Source: Steromphala cineraria (lineage: Eukaryota; Mollusca; Gastropoda; Trochida; Trochidae). Taken from it: a stretch of 64,000 bases of DNA. The stretch spans positions 61,641,227 to 61,705,226 of the forward strand of contig OU744732.1 of NCBI GenBank assembly GCA_916613615.1, read 5' to 3'. The translations under genes and the position numbers were made by a program. The stretch's first letter is position 1. Each line of letters opens with the position of its first letter. Positions 53,479 to 63,837 of this stretch are shown in pieces. The notes beneath the pieces were generated by a model. It did not search any database. It was not told the DNA's origin and saw only the letters and a program-made list of their open reading frames with translations.

Positions 53479-53973
53479 CCTGGTGCGTGAATTTTGCATC
53501 GTTGGATGCTAAAAGCGAAACAGTATTGGGTGTTTTGCACTATGAGTGAAATTGAAAATATAATATACATGTTTCAGGTCAAATAACAAAAGATGGGAAC
53601 TGTTTTTATGATTATGTACGTGAACAGAAATCTTTTTCTATTAAATCAGTCAAACTCGGACACAGCTCATAAATATTAATGAGTACACGCCTGTCATTGG
53701 TTGCAGATGGGAACAGGCCACATATCATAACTAATACTTGTTTTAAACATATTTATTTCACAAATGGTGTACATATTGTGAATGGGATCGGCCAACAAGC
53801 TGACAGTGCTTATATCAAGGCCTCTCCCTTGAACATTTTATCAATACATGTTTAATACATACAATCACATGAACAAAATATACAAATATGCGACATGGTT
53901 AATATTTTTACCAGCATGATGAAATTTCATAATATGTAGTAACCTCTAAGCAAGGCATATTATTTTAACAGTC

Positions 53974-56900
53974 TTATTTAAATCTTAAAGTTTCAGAAAT
54001 GTAGTCGTGTACAGATTGTATAATATGTTGATTTGTAGTTGCGGATTTTTCTTTGTTGCCATAAAAGATTGATTTCAGGTCATATCCTTTAACATAAAAA
54101 TATTTGTTTTGTCGGATATCATTATATAACGGGCATGTAAAGAAAAAGTGTACACAGTCCTCAGAAAAGTAGCCACATGAACATGAGGGTGAATTGGAAA
54201 TATGTCTATTATATTTATGATAGTTAAGGTCACTACAACCTAGACGGAGTCTACAGTGAGCTATTTGTGCATGTCTTTGTCCAAAATTCGTGTCGAAATA
54301 GTAATTGTTAAAAATAGTAGTATTTATTGACCTTTTAAAGCTGCTGACTGAGTCGCTAAGTCTTTGTTCTTCTGTTAGGGAGTTCCATTCTTTAACAACA
54401 GAGGGTAAGAATGATGAAGAGTGTCTAAGAGTATTACACGAAATAGTCTGCAAAGAATCCAGGTTTCTCAAGTTGTAAGGGTTATTTACAGAGACACTAT
54501 TTGGAACTAGGTCTGAAAGATAGGATGGAGATAATTTGTAATACATTTTATAAAACAGACACAATTTCTGTCTTCTACGCCTATCACTTAGAGAAGTAAA
54601 ATTTGTTTCTTTGTATAACTTATTATGACTCGTGCCCCTTACAGCTCCACATATAGACCTTAATGCATCTAAGTGAAGATTTTCCAAGAGTTTTGCTTCA
54701 TGTATAGTGCAATTGTCCCATATGTTTGAACAGTAATCAAAAATAGGAAGAATAAAAGATTTATATAATATTTCAAGACTTTTTCTATTTAAGCGATATT
54801 TTAGACTTCTTAAACAGTTGATCATTGGTCCCACTTTTCCAATTATGTCATCGATGTGAGAGGACCACTGGCAGTCTTGTTGTAGGACAAGTCCTAAATG
54901 TTTATGTGAAGTGACTTCATTAATAACTACATTATTTAGTTTTAGGTCGAGTTTGTGACTGGGATTGCGTTTTCTACTAAATTGCACAGACACAGTTTTC
55001 TTTGGATTAAAATCTATTTGCCAAAGCTCGGCCCATTTCGAGATTCTTTGTAAGTCATTGTTTAATGTTGCTGCTGCGATATTAGGATTATCAATTACAA
55101 TATATAATGACGTATCATCAGCAAACAGTCTGATATTACAGTCTATATCATCAACTAGATCGTTTATATATATTAGGAAAAATAGTGGCCCAAGAACGGA
55201 TCCCTGGGGTACTCCAGCTAATATCGTTTTTGTAACAGAGGTTTTACCTTCTATTACGACACTTTGGGTTCTGTTGGTTAGATAACTCTTAATCCACATA
55301 AGTAAATCATCTTCAATGCCATAAGATTTCAATTTAGTTATCAATCCTTCATGCCAGACTCTGTCGAAAGCTTTACTTATGTCGCAAAAAACAGCTCTAA
55401 TTTCTTTGCCTTTATCAATTTCTTTTGATATAAAATTATATAGATATGTAAGCTGGTTTACAGTTGAATCACCTGGTATAAATCCAGACTGCAAATTAGA
55501 CAATAGGTTGTTGTCTTTAAAATAATTGAAAAGATGTTTGAATAGACATTTTTCAAATATTTTAGCTAGATTACTAATAAGTGCTATCGGTCTATAGTTA
55601 GTACAGTCATTTGTGCTACCCTTCTTATGAATAGGGATGATAGAGGATTCTTTCCACTGTTGTGGAAATAAATTTTCTCTTAGGGAAGTATTAAAAATGA
55701 TGGCGAGGGGTTTATTCAAACAATGCGCACACATCTTAATAATTCTGTTAGCAACACCGTCTGGACCGGTTGCTTTATTAGTATCAACTGATAGTAATAA
55801 ATCTAAAACTTCTTTAGGTGATACAGTAACTGAAGAGAGGGATTGTTGTGTTTTTAAGCTCATTGAGGGTGGATGCCTGGAAGGGTCGCGAACTTGTGCT
55901 TGAGATACGAAATAATTATTTAGAATATTTGCAATATCAATACCATCATCATATAATTCGTTTTGGTAAAGTATCGACGGGAAAGTGTTTTTATTTCTGG
56001 TTTTGTTTAAGTAGTTCTTCATTAATCGCCACCAGGATTTATTGCCAACTGATGAATTAATTTTCTCATCTAGTTTCTTAAGATAATTTTCTTTTGCAAT
56101 ACGAACAGCCGATACAACCGTATTTCTCATTCGCTTAAAGTTTAACCAGTCAGAAAACAAGTTCCTGAGTTTAGCTTTCTTATGTAGGCGATTTCGCTTT
56201 CTGATAAGGTGACGAATTTTGTTATTAAGCCATGGGGGATCATCTGGTCTTACCGTTATTAATCTATTTGGAATATGTTTTTTACAAGCTGTTTTTAATG
56301 TATGTGTTAAAATATGTACCATTTCATCCTGTGATTTTGAGTGAAATAGTGCTTCCCAATGTACGGAACTTAGATCATTTACGATACCTTCTTTGTCTAT
56401 TTTATTATAGTCATATACAGTGCGTTTGAAGGAAGTTTGTTTCTGTTGCTTAGTGTTAATAAGAACGAAGATTGGACAGTGATCACTGCATATTGGATCT
56501 AACACACCCGATTCATCGACACAATCACCAGCATTTGCAAATATTAAGTCAATCAGGGAAGACGACGAGTGTGTTATTCTAGTGGGTTTGTTGATTAATT
56601 GTTCAAGATTGTACATAGTTTTCAAATACTCAATCTTATGTTTCTGGTCTCCTAGAGCATCAATATTGAAATCACCTGTGATAATTGTTTTTAAGTTTAA
56701 GTCGACAGCATTGCCAAATGATTGATCAATTAGTTCCCAGTAATTTTCACTGGTGTCTGCACGATAAAACACACCAATCAGATATCTATCATTTTTGAGG
56801 CCAACTTTTACCCATAGAGCTTCGAGATTGTTAATGTCCAGGTGGTTCATCGGTTCTACATATAAACTGTCCTTAACATAGATGGCTACTCCCCCACCTC

Positions 56901-57282
56901 TACTAGGTCGATCTTTTCTGAAAGGAGAATGAAAACCCGGTAATAAAATTGTACTATTATCTATGTCCTTGTTTAACCAAGTCTCTGTTAAACAGATGAT
57001 ATCATATTCAAATAATTCAGCATTGATAGTGTCAACTTTTTCCCTTAAGCTTCGAATGTTTAGGTGGACTATTTTGAGTTGTCGGTTTATAGGACCAGGG
57101 TTAGGGTGAATATCACCACAACAAAGTAATATTAACATCAGCAAGAGAGAAATACCAGATGAGTACACACATAGGTAGGATAAAGCTAATCTATTACGTA
57201 AGCACTTGTTAAATGCCTTGCAGTGTAATGATACAGCAAAGAGGCCCACTGCCTGTCTATAATTTGCTAAGTCAATCAACAT
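53974..57282 (-). CDS. LINE ORF2: endonuclease-reverse transcriptase (1102 aa) with 2A-like motif
   Basis: A hydrophobic N-terminal segment (SLLLMLILLCC, 45-55) runs into GDIHPNPGP (56-64), which resembles a viral 2A ribosome-skipping motif (D-x-E-x-N-P-G-P) but with His in place of the Glu. Next comes the APE endonuclease (about 70-275), with HLNIRSL, LTETWL, ITGDFNID and SDHCPI (266-271) all intact. The reverse transcriptase (about 480-780) has PIHKKGSTNDCTNYRPI, KAFDRVWHEGL, GVPQGSVLGPLFFL and FADD (720-723). A C-terminal cysteine-rich piece (CSCGYFSEDCVHFFFTC) follows. It copies the LINE RNA at a nicked target. No lesion is visible, so the copy may be young. Confidence 0.93.
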   Translation of the reverse strand: MLIDLANYRQAVGLFAVSLHCKAFNKCLRNRLALSYLCVYSSGISLLLMLILLCCGDIHPNPGPINRQLKIVHLNIRSLREKVDTINAELFEYDIICLTETWLNKDIDNSTILLPGFHSPFRKDRPSRGGGVAIYVKDSLYVEPMNHLDINNLEALWVKVGLKNDRYLIGVFYRADTSENYWELIDQSFGNAVDLNLKTIITGDFNIDALGDQKHKIEYLKTMYNLEQLINKPTRITHSSSSLIDLIFANAGDCVDESGVLDPICSDHCPIFVLINTKQQKQTSFKRTVYDYNKIDKEGIVNDLSSVHWEALFHSKSQDEMVHILTHTLKTACKKHIPNRLITVRPDDPPWLNNKIRHLIRKRNRLHKKAKLRNLFSDWLNFKRMRNTVVSAVRIAKENYLKKLDEKINSSVGNKSWWRLMKNYLNKTRNKNTFPSILYQNELYDDGIDIANILNNYFVSQAQVRDPSRHPPSMSLKTQQSLSSVTVSPKEVLDLLLSVDTNKATGPDGVANRIIKMCAHCLNKPLAIIFNTSLRENLFPQQWKESSIIPIHKKGSTNDCTNYRPIALISNLAKIFEKCLFKHLFNYFKDNNLLSNLQSGFIPGDSTVNQLTYLYNFISKEIDKGKEIRAVFCDISKAFDRVWHEGLITKLKSYGIEDDLLMWIKSYLTNRTQSVVIEGKTSVTKTILAGVPQGSVLGPLFFLIYINDLVDDIDCNIRLFADDTSLYIVIDNPNIAAATLNNDLQRISKWAELWQIDFNPKKTVSVQFSRKRNPSHKLDLKLNNVVINEVTSHKHLGLVLQQDCQWSSHIDDIIGKVGPMINCLRSLKYRLNRKSLEILYKSFILPIFDYCSNIWDNCTIHEAKLLENLHLDALRSICGAVRGTSHNKLYKETNFTSLSDRRRRQKLCLFYKMYYKLSPSYLSDLVPNSVSVNNPYNLRNLDSLQTISCNTLRHSSSFLPSVVKEWNSLTEEQRLSDSVSSFKRSINTTIFNNYYFDTNFGQRHAQIAHCRLRLGCSDLNYHKYNRHISNSPSCSCGYFSEDCVHFFFTCPLYNDIRQNKYFYVKGYDLKSIFYGNKEKSATTNQHIIQSVHDYISETLRFK

Positions 57283-58246
57283 CTAGATAGAATAATAAGA
57301 ACAAAAAGCATAGAGAGGCAAGTGGGCAATAGCAATAAATGGCTTTTGTAATTTGAAGTTGCTGGGATGAACTATTTTTGTGAAAATCAACTTTCAAATT
57401 GTTGCAAATATGTTGACATATGTATACACTATGCAAAAGTGAGAAGATCCATGTCAGGAGAAAAAAAAGTAAAAATAAAAATAAACTGGCCATACTCATA
57501 CCTGAGAGCAGGGGAAATGGGAAAGAAGAAGAGAGAAAAAAAATAAAAATATGATGAATGTGGAAGACAAAATCAATTTCAAATATCATTTTCAATATGT
57601 AAGGCAAGGTTACACGCCGTTTACCTATCTTACGGGCGAAAAATCAAAGAAAAAGAAAATTACAAAGTAGATAATACATACTTGTTATCACATACAAAAT
57701 TAAAAAAGTTGCCAATCGCAATTAAAGTATTCAGCAAGTGAGAAAGAAACTAACAAAAATAACAGCGAAACAGGACAAAAACATAAAGATCCCATCAAGA
57801 ATAACGGGGAAAAGGAGATAATCGTGATCATGTCCATTTCATGCGGGATCGCTAAGCCAATGAGGTAGGAAAGTCACATTTGTGGGTCATTGAAAGACCA
57901 ATCTTCCTTATTTGGATAAGGATTGTAATGTTGTTGTCTCAATTTATAAGTATTAACACTTCAAGTTATTAATCAAGGAATAATTTCGAATTCATCTATA
58001 ACACAGTCTTAATAGTTAGCCGTTGTTGTCGATATTTTCAAAAGCAAAGACATACCATGTTGAGTGAGAACTCGCAGGCGGCTTGGTATCTCGAACGATG
58101 ATTGGTTACAGCAAAGCACGTGCGTAAATGCCATATTTGGTCATGTAGTACTCATTTGTTTACATCGTACCTGTTAGAAAGTTGCAATGACAAACAGATC
58201 ACATAAAACAGAAGCAGCCCCATACAGTAGAAATAGATTACACACA

Positions 58247-59197
58247 TTAGTTGAGAGTAGACGTGTTCTGAGATAGGTTAAACATCATCTTTATTTTCGT
58301 GGGATCCATAACTTCATCAAGATGACTTTGATTGGGGATCTTTTTCAGGTCGCCATTATTCATTTTCACCAATATGACACCTCCAGTGACCCACGATGAG
58401 TCTATCCTTTTGTCGGCGACGAGTTGTCTTGTCTTCTTGGCCAGTACAGCTCTGGTTCTGGTGAGATCTTCGTTAATGAAGATGCGATTAGAACTGAAAG
58501 GCCTGGCATGTTTCAGTTGTTTCCTGTTGGCCAAGATGCGTCGTCTGCTCGCGTTGCTGACTAACATCACGATGATGGGGCGAGGTGAAGCTTGTGGAGA
58601 GCGGGGATATTTAGGCACTCTATGACTAATGTCAATTTCTTTGGCATCAAGATCTACTCCAATTGATTGGCATAACTCTATTATCAATTTGTCTGTGTCT
58701 TCTCCTGCCGATTCCGGAATCCCCATTACCCTGATGTTGTTTCGTCGTGCGTATTGCTCCGAACGGTCTAGTTGGTAAGTGAGAGATGTGATAGTTTCTT
58801 CCTGATCGGAAAGTTTTTCTTTTATAACATCGAACTGTTTTCCAAAGGTCTTCATTTGATCAGCAATAGGTGATACCTCCTCTCTAATCATCGGACGAAT
58901 AGCAGACGCTACTGCATTTCCAATTGCAGTCAGAACACTTTCGTTTGTAAAAGCAGTTAGAAGTTGATCAGTAAATTGACCACGTGAGTCGTCAATAACG
59001 CTTTTTACATTTGTGATTTCTGACGGGTCCATATTGCTAGTATCAAGAAATGATAAATCACTAGAAACGTCTGTAGAAAGTTCGTTTGGATTTCGGGGTC
59101 GCTTTAGTTCAACACAATCTAAGTCTGAGTCAGGTGAGGTGAACACTGACTCACGCTGCCGTTTAGCTGAGGAGTTCGGAGTGCTCTCCATATGCAA
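58247..59197 (-). CDS. LINE ORF1 protein (316 aa)
   Basis: The ATG at 59197 (MHMESTPNSS...) starts a Ser/Asp-rich N-terminus, then a coiled-coil-like stretch (about 110-145: QMKTFGKQFDVIKEKLSDQE). A domain beginning SEQYARRNNIRVMGIPES and containing ISHRVP resembles the RRM-plus-C-terminal arrangement of L1-type ORF1 proteins (RNA binding, nucleic-acid chaperone). It ends with MMFNLSQNTSTLN. It is presumably the RNA-binding partner of ORF2 in the same element, from order, strand and proximity. No zinc knuckle is present. Confidence 0.85.
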   Translation of the reverse strand: MHMESTPNSSAKRQRESVFTSPDSDLDCVELKRPRNPNELSTDVSSDLSFLDTSNMDPSEITNVKSVIDDSRGQFTDQLLTAFTNESVLTAIGNAVASAIRPMIREEVSPIADQMKTFGKQFDVIKEKLSDQEETITSLTYQLDRSEQYARRNNIRVMGIPESAGEDTDKLIIELCQSIGVDLDAKEIDISHRVPKYPRSPQASPRPIIVMLVSNASRRRILANRKQLKHARPFSSNRIFINEDLTRTRAVLAKKTRQLVADKRIDSSWVTGGVILVKMNNGDLKKIPNQSHLDEVMDPTKIKMMFNLSQNTSTLN

Positions 59198-59491
59198 GTA
59201 AATGACCTTATTGCATAGAATGTCACTATGAGATGTAATAGTGAAGCTAGCAGCATATAAACATATAATATGAGAAGTGTTGGTATACCTCAGTTCGATG
59301 AGACGATTTTAGTTTTTTCAATCCATCAAATATAATTAAAATGTCAAGCCATCTAGTCACTGAAATTACTAATAATGTTTCTGGAGTTTATAGGCTTACT
59401 TTTGGTGAATCCTTTGTGATATATAGTTAGTCCACATCCATCATATTTGAAATTTTCAATCAATGAGCTTTCCTGCTAAAGTGAGCACGTC

Positions 59492-59502
59492 CGGCCATCT
59501 TG
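59492..59502 (-). promoter_or_regulatory. YY1-like site at the LINE 5' end
   Basis: Reads CAAGATGGCCG on the LINE strand, close to the likely 5' end. The mammalian L1 5' end carries the same kind of YY1 site, which positions transcription start. The analogy is inference. Confidence 0.4.
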
Positions 59503-59800
59503 AAAGTAGTACCAGTTCTTGATTCGTACAGGTCAGGTCAAGGTGCAATAGAATTAGCATAATCAACAGCTTTCAAAATAAACTAACATCGAAACATTTA
59601 CTACGAGATGAAATGCCGACAAGAAATTTTACATATTTTGGTAGATATTAATACGATAAGTGCTCACTTACCATTCATGAAATGTTTCCTTCTTTAATAA
59701 CATTAAACTGATGGGAAAAGGATAAATGTTTCGTTGACAGTATTTACCTCATTTATGTTCCTAATCATTGAGTCTACTAGACAAAAATTCTGATTTTTTT

Positions 59801-59852
59801 TAAAATGAGGGACCACTGTTTCAAACTCCTATAGGTGGGTGGTCCCACATTT
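59801..59852. repeat. GTGGGACCAC hairpin 2
   Basis: AAAATGAGGGACCAC and GTGGTCCCACATTTT; one mismatch in the stem. Confidence 0.82.
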
Positions 59853-59962
59853 TCAACATCATAAAGTATTGTATGTTTAAGAGTTTAGGAAAATTATCAA
59901 TGCTTCAAGTAGATTGATTCTGGTTGAATTGTTTTGAGTTCTTTTGATAATCTGAAATTAAG

Positions 59963-60022
59963 TAAATGTGGGACCACTGTTTCAAACTCCTATTAGGGAA
60001 CATGTTAGGTGGTCCCACATTT
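59963..60022. repeat. GTGGGACCAC hairpin 3
   Basis: AAATGTGGGACCAC and GTGGTCCCACATTTT. The loop begins TGTTTCAAACTCCTAT, as in hairpin 2, so the two are duplicates. Confidence 0.85.
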
Positions 60023-60450
60023 TCAAACTCAAAATATATTGTATGCTTGTAGGAAAACTTATCAATGCTTCAATTAAATTGTTTTTGGTTGACACCTTTT
60101 TACATAGGTTGGTTTTTTAACATAACATGGTATTTCTGAAACATTTCCATCATTATTTCAATGAAATGGATGGGAAAGAGACATCAAATGTGACGGTAAA
60201 ATACGTAATTGAAATGTTGATGGGAACGAAATTATAATATACTCATTTTCCCTCATGAAGTTATTTTATTAATTTTACATCATTTTCAAAATATTACTCA
60301 GTTTCCTAATTTTCCATACTATTCCTTACGAGTTTCCATCTATTAATTTAAATTATTATCTCGTTTTTAAATTATAGCAATAAACCAACATAACTCTAAT
60401 TTTTGTTATCTATCACCGCCATGTGTTATTTTAAAAATATTTTTTTTATG

Positions 60451-60498
60451 GTAAATGTGGGACCACCATCTCACACTCTATAAGGAGTGTGGTCCCAG
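60451..60498. repeat. GTGGGACCAC hairpin 4
   Basis: AAATGTGGGACCAC and GTGTGGTCCCAGAT with an inner pair CACACTCTATAAGGAGTGTG. It lies 155 bp inside the right end of the composite. Confidence 0.82.
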
Positions 60499-60784
60499 AT
60501 ACGGCAACAAAGGCCGTAGCTCTGTGTGAGGGAAACAAGATCAGAGTTATTCCCCTTCCCTTCTCGCGAACCAGCTATAATACGGTTTCGCCACAGAGGC
60601 TGTATCAACATTTCATGACTTGATCTGCCTCAGTGGGGAGAGAATGACAGAATTACTGACTTTATCATTGAAGACCAACACAAAGAATGGTTAAAAGACA
60701 TAAACTCGCCACTCAACCCTGTCTGTGCCCCGAGTCAGTCAAGTGGGGTTATTCTCGTATTATTGAACCCGTTATATCATGGCG

Positions 60785-61142
60785 TTAGGGGCAGTAGCAC
60801 GTTTCTAGGGAGAATATAGCGTCATGTCAGAAAAATGAAAATTAATGGTTCCAATTGAAAGACAATATATTGAAACTAATTGAAGCAGTGATAATTCAAA
60901 TATATAACGTAAAGTTAAACCATGCGATTCCTTTTTCTTACACAATTGAGTTAAAGGTGTTCACACAAAATGGCCGCCAATGGATTTTATGTGAATTTTA
61001 ATACTTTGTCCTTTGGCTGTAGATGATTGGTTTGTGTAATGAGACTTATGACACTGTGAAAAAAATACATTTAGCATAAACTATTATCAGTGAAATACAT
61101 AGAATAAAAAAATATTAAAAAAACGTGCTACTGCCCCTTTAA
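60785..61142. mobile_element. TTAA MITE, copy 3
   Basis: GTTAGGGGCAGTAGCACG at the left and CGTGCTACTGCCCCTTTAA at the right; same order as copy 1. AAAATGGCCGCCAATGG is kept exactly (about 60967). Confidence 0.88.
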
Positions 61143-61301
61143 AGCATTAACCACATACATATCATACACTTTGAAAAGTTGGTTCAAAGTGATTCAAATG
61201 CTTAAAATAGTTATTCAGTGAACATAATTTAGTTTAATCATCCATGAAATATCCTAATAATATTGATTATATAAGCATAGTTTGTGTATTGACAACTCTC
61301 T

Positions 61302-61665
61302 TTAAAGGGGCAGTAGCACGGTTTTTTGATAATTTTATATTCTAAATTTTTCACTTATAATTGAAAGTTTATACTGAAGGTATTATTTTGACATTGTCAA
61401 GAATCTCATTACACAAGCCAATCATCCATAGTCAGATGACAAAGTATTTAGATTCACATAAAATCAATTGGCGGCCATTTTATGTGAACACCTTTTATTC
61501 ATATTGTGTAAGAAAAAGCAATCACATGGCTAAACTTTACGTTATATATTGGAATTATTACTGCTCCATTTAGTTTAAATAGATTCTCTTTCAATTGGAA
61601 CCATTAATTTTCATTTTCCTGACATCACATTTTATTCCCCCTAAAAACGTGCTACTGCCCTTTAA
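61302..61665. mobile_element. TTAA MITE, copy 4 (inverted relative to copies 1-3)
   Basis: TTAAAGGGGCAGTAGCACG to CGTGCTACTGCCCTTTAA. The interior runs as the reverse complement of copy 3. Copies 3 and 4 face each other only 160 bp apart, forming a large inverted pair. Confidence 0.88.
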
Positions 61666-61940
61666 AAGAGCTATTACAATTGCGTCTCTGGTTTATCATG
61701 ATCTGACCTTGAACGTTATATGAGTGATATGAATAATCATGTGATTGGACATGTGATTTATAACACATAGTCCCACCCACCATAACAAAACTCTCTATTA
61801 CTCTCAAAATACATGATTATGATTTAAAACAACTGGATCAATTCTATGAAATAATCGAGAAGCAACATCGTTACCAATTAAACGGATGATCAAATGCTGT
61901 AATCGGAGGAACGACCGAAATTTAGCAAATTTGTAGGATT

Positions 61941-63182
61941 ATATATAGATATACAGTAGAACACGGATATAGCGAACTCAGATATAGTGAACAAATTTTC
62001 AAGTCCCGCCCCTATATAATATAATTTAAATTATATGCGTATAGCGAACACTGGATATAGCGAACTAAATTCTTTGGTCCCTTGGCGTTCGTTATATCCG
62101 AGTTCTACTGTACATGTATGTCGAAACAGTACGTGTTGGCTTTTTTCTTTTTCTTTGCTTTCATTGAAAGGATTAATATCTATGATTAGTTAAAGAGTTT
62201 AGATACCAAATATCGAGGTATTAAGAAATAGCTATGTTTGGTCTTGTTTTGTTGAAAAATATGTCTTGAATCAAATTATGTCATAAAAATACCATCACAC
62301 AACACATTTGTTCGAAAAATAAATTAGATAATTTTGAAAACTCTTAACTCTTATTAAAGTTAACTTTTGAATATAATTGATAATTTAATTTTTTAAGTAT
62401 AGAATTCAATCTGAATTAGTAGAACTGAGAACGTTCACAAGAGTTGCTGTGAAATACATCCATCTGACGTGTAGAAAAGTGACAAGGCACTGAGCAGGGC
62501 TGTAATGATACACTGTAATGATGCAGGTCTGATGAAAATTTCACAGATTTTTCCTTTTTTTTCCTTCTTTTTTTTGGTGCTTTTTTTCGCATTTTGTCTT
62601 TGTAATCTCCAAACTTGGAGGATGAATAAATACTATGTATGAAGTAAAACCGTACAAATAACCATTTCTTAAAAATTATAATTTTTTGTAAAATATTCAT
62701 TTCTTTATGAAAACAATCAAAATCTTTTTGGAAAATTATATATTTTATAGTTTATATACACTAGAATAAGATTCAAAAGAAAAAATATATGTCACCTAGG
62801 GATAACAGAGATATTCACATTCAAATTAGCCTTATTAATGAAATTTAACATCCAGGGGAGATAACTCTTCATTGTCAACATTCCCTTTTTAAGATCTTTT
62901 CACTTGTTTTTAGGGTAAATTAGAAATATAAATTGTATAATCATAAAACAAATACTAATATGTTTAAAACTATAATACAGTCATAAATTTGTATTAAATT
63001 TAATGGTTGTTTCAAGTTTTATACCTCACACTGTCAGAGAAAAATATACAAAAAAGTATAAACTTTTGAATAACACAACATGTGCAGTAACAAAGGTATC
63101 CAACCTCTTTAAGTGTATCAAAAAGAGGATATTCAAAATGTTAACTGTCTTTGAAAACCAGGCATGTGTAATACCTTTACAC
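61941..63182. repeat. 1.24-kb dispersed repeat, right copy
   Basis: Counterpart of 2068-3310 in the same orientation; see that entry. Its right flank, from 63183, is unrelated to the left copy's flank. Confidence 0.9.
61954..62110. mobile_element. Tigger/pogo-like MITE, right copy
   Basis: 157 bp, CAGTAGAACACGG to CTACTG with TA on each side. Same length as the left copy at 2081-2237, with several substitutions between them. Confidence 0.8.
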
Positions 63183-63837
63183 TTATAGCCAGCCAGTAGT
63201 GCGTGAAGAGACCTTTCATTCAATACCTAACCATATATTAAAAGGAATCATTGTGTTTCGCTGATTCAAAAAGATAGCTATTCTTGAAAGCCACATTTGA
63301 CACACAACTTTTGACGTAGATCGCCGTTACATATGTGCCAATGTTATACTCAACTAGAAAACTGTCACTAAAGGGAAATAATGTAAGAAGTCTTATTGCA
63401 GCAAGGGCGGATCCAGGGTTCTTATTTTTAGTCTGGGCAAGTTTGTTATATAGATAAACGTCGTGTACTCCTCTAAATCAATTGCGTTTATTTGCAAATA
63501 AGTCCGTACATATTTTGTATATCATACTTTGACAAGTCAGGACGACTTGTAAGTCCTAAATCAAACTCAATTGCTCCATCTTTAAAAAACTATTTTTATG
63601 AAATCACTTGGAATTTTACCTCATTGTACAATTCTTTTCCTAATTTAGATTTTCTATCTGTATGAGCAAATACATCATATTGTTTAAAACTTCTATCAAA
63701 TCACAATCGACTAAAACAACTAGACACCTTCACAGTGAAATAGTGTTTTCGCTTTTTCATCGTTTTAAAGAAAGTAATTATCACTTCAATCTAATTTCTT
63801 GAACAATTCTACAGAAAAGCAAAAACTTATTTTTCAG
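63183..63837. other. Right-hand stretch with a possible MITE end
   Basis: No gene. GCAAGGGCGGATCCAGGG (63403-63420) resembles the end of a widespread DNA-transposon family, but no partner end is visible in the window. Confidence 0.35.

Larger units (their letters stand above)
53720..59510 (-). mobile_element. Full-length LINE of CR1/L2-like type with two ORFs
   Basis: Minus strand: 5' end near 59510, ORF1 59197-58247, spacer, ORF2 57282-53974, then a 3' untranslated region ending near 53720-53750. Both ORFs are open over their whole length. The 5' end region contains CAAGATGGCCG on the minus strand (59492-59502). Exact ends are not fixed: no target duplication was found by eye. The 964-bp gap between ORFs (57283-58246) is AT-rich, has no recognisable frame, and is long for this class. 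Confidence 0.8.
52938..60655. mobile_element. 7.7-kb composite insertion: hairpin-bearing TIR element carrying a LINE
   Basis: Block A lacks this entire stretch: 29930/29935 in A abuts sequences that flank it in B. ATTACT at both edges is a possible target duplication. Outer ends share CTCTCCCCAC(A/T)GAGGCAG in inverse orientation. A longer inverted pair is CGAAACCGTATTATAGCTGG (53205) and its complement CCAGCTATAATACGGTTTCG (60571-60590). Without the LINE, about 1.9 kb of non-coding DNA remains, with four short hairpins built on GTGGGACCAC/GTGGTCCCAC. I know no family with this design. Confidence 0.6.
47845..61200. repeat. Segmental duplication, right copy (block B)
   Basis: Matches block A in the same order and orientation; paired intervals are listed in the block A entry. 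Insertions specific to B are the 614-bp MITE (48071-48684), a 1.8-kb TTAA insertion (49990-51809), a TTAA MITE (52315-52600) and the 7.7-kb composite (52938-60655). The left border may reach 47810. If the copies are tandem units, spacing is about 32.7 kb on the present sequence. Confidence 0.88.
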
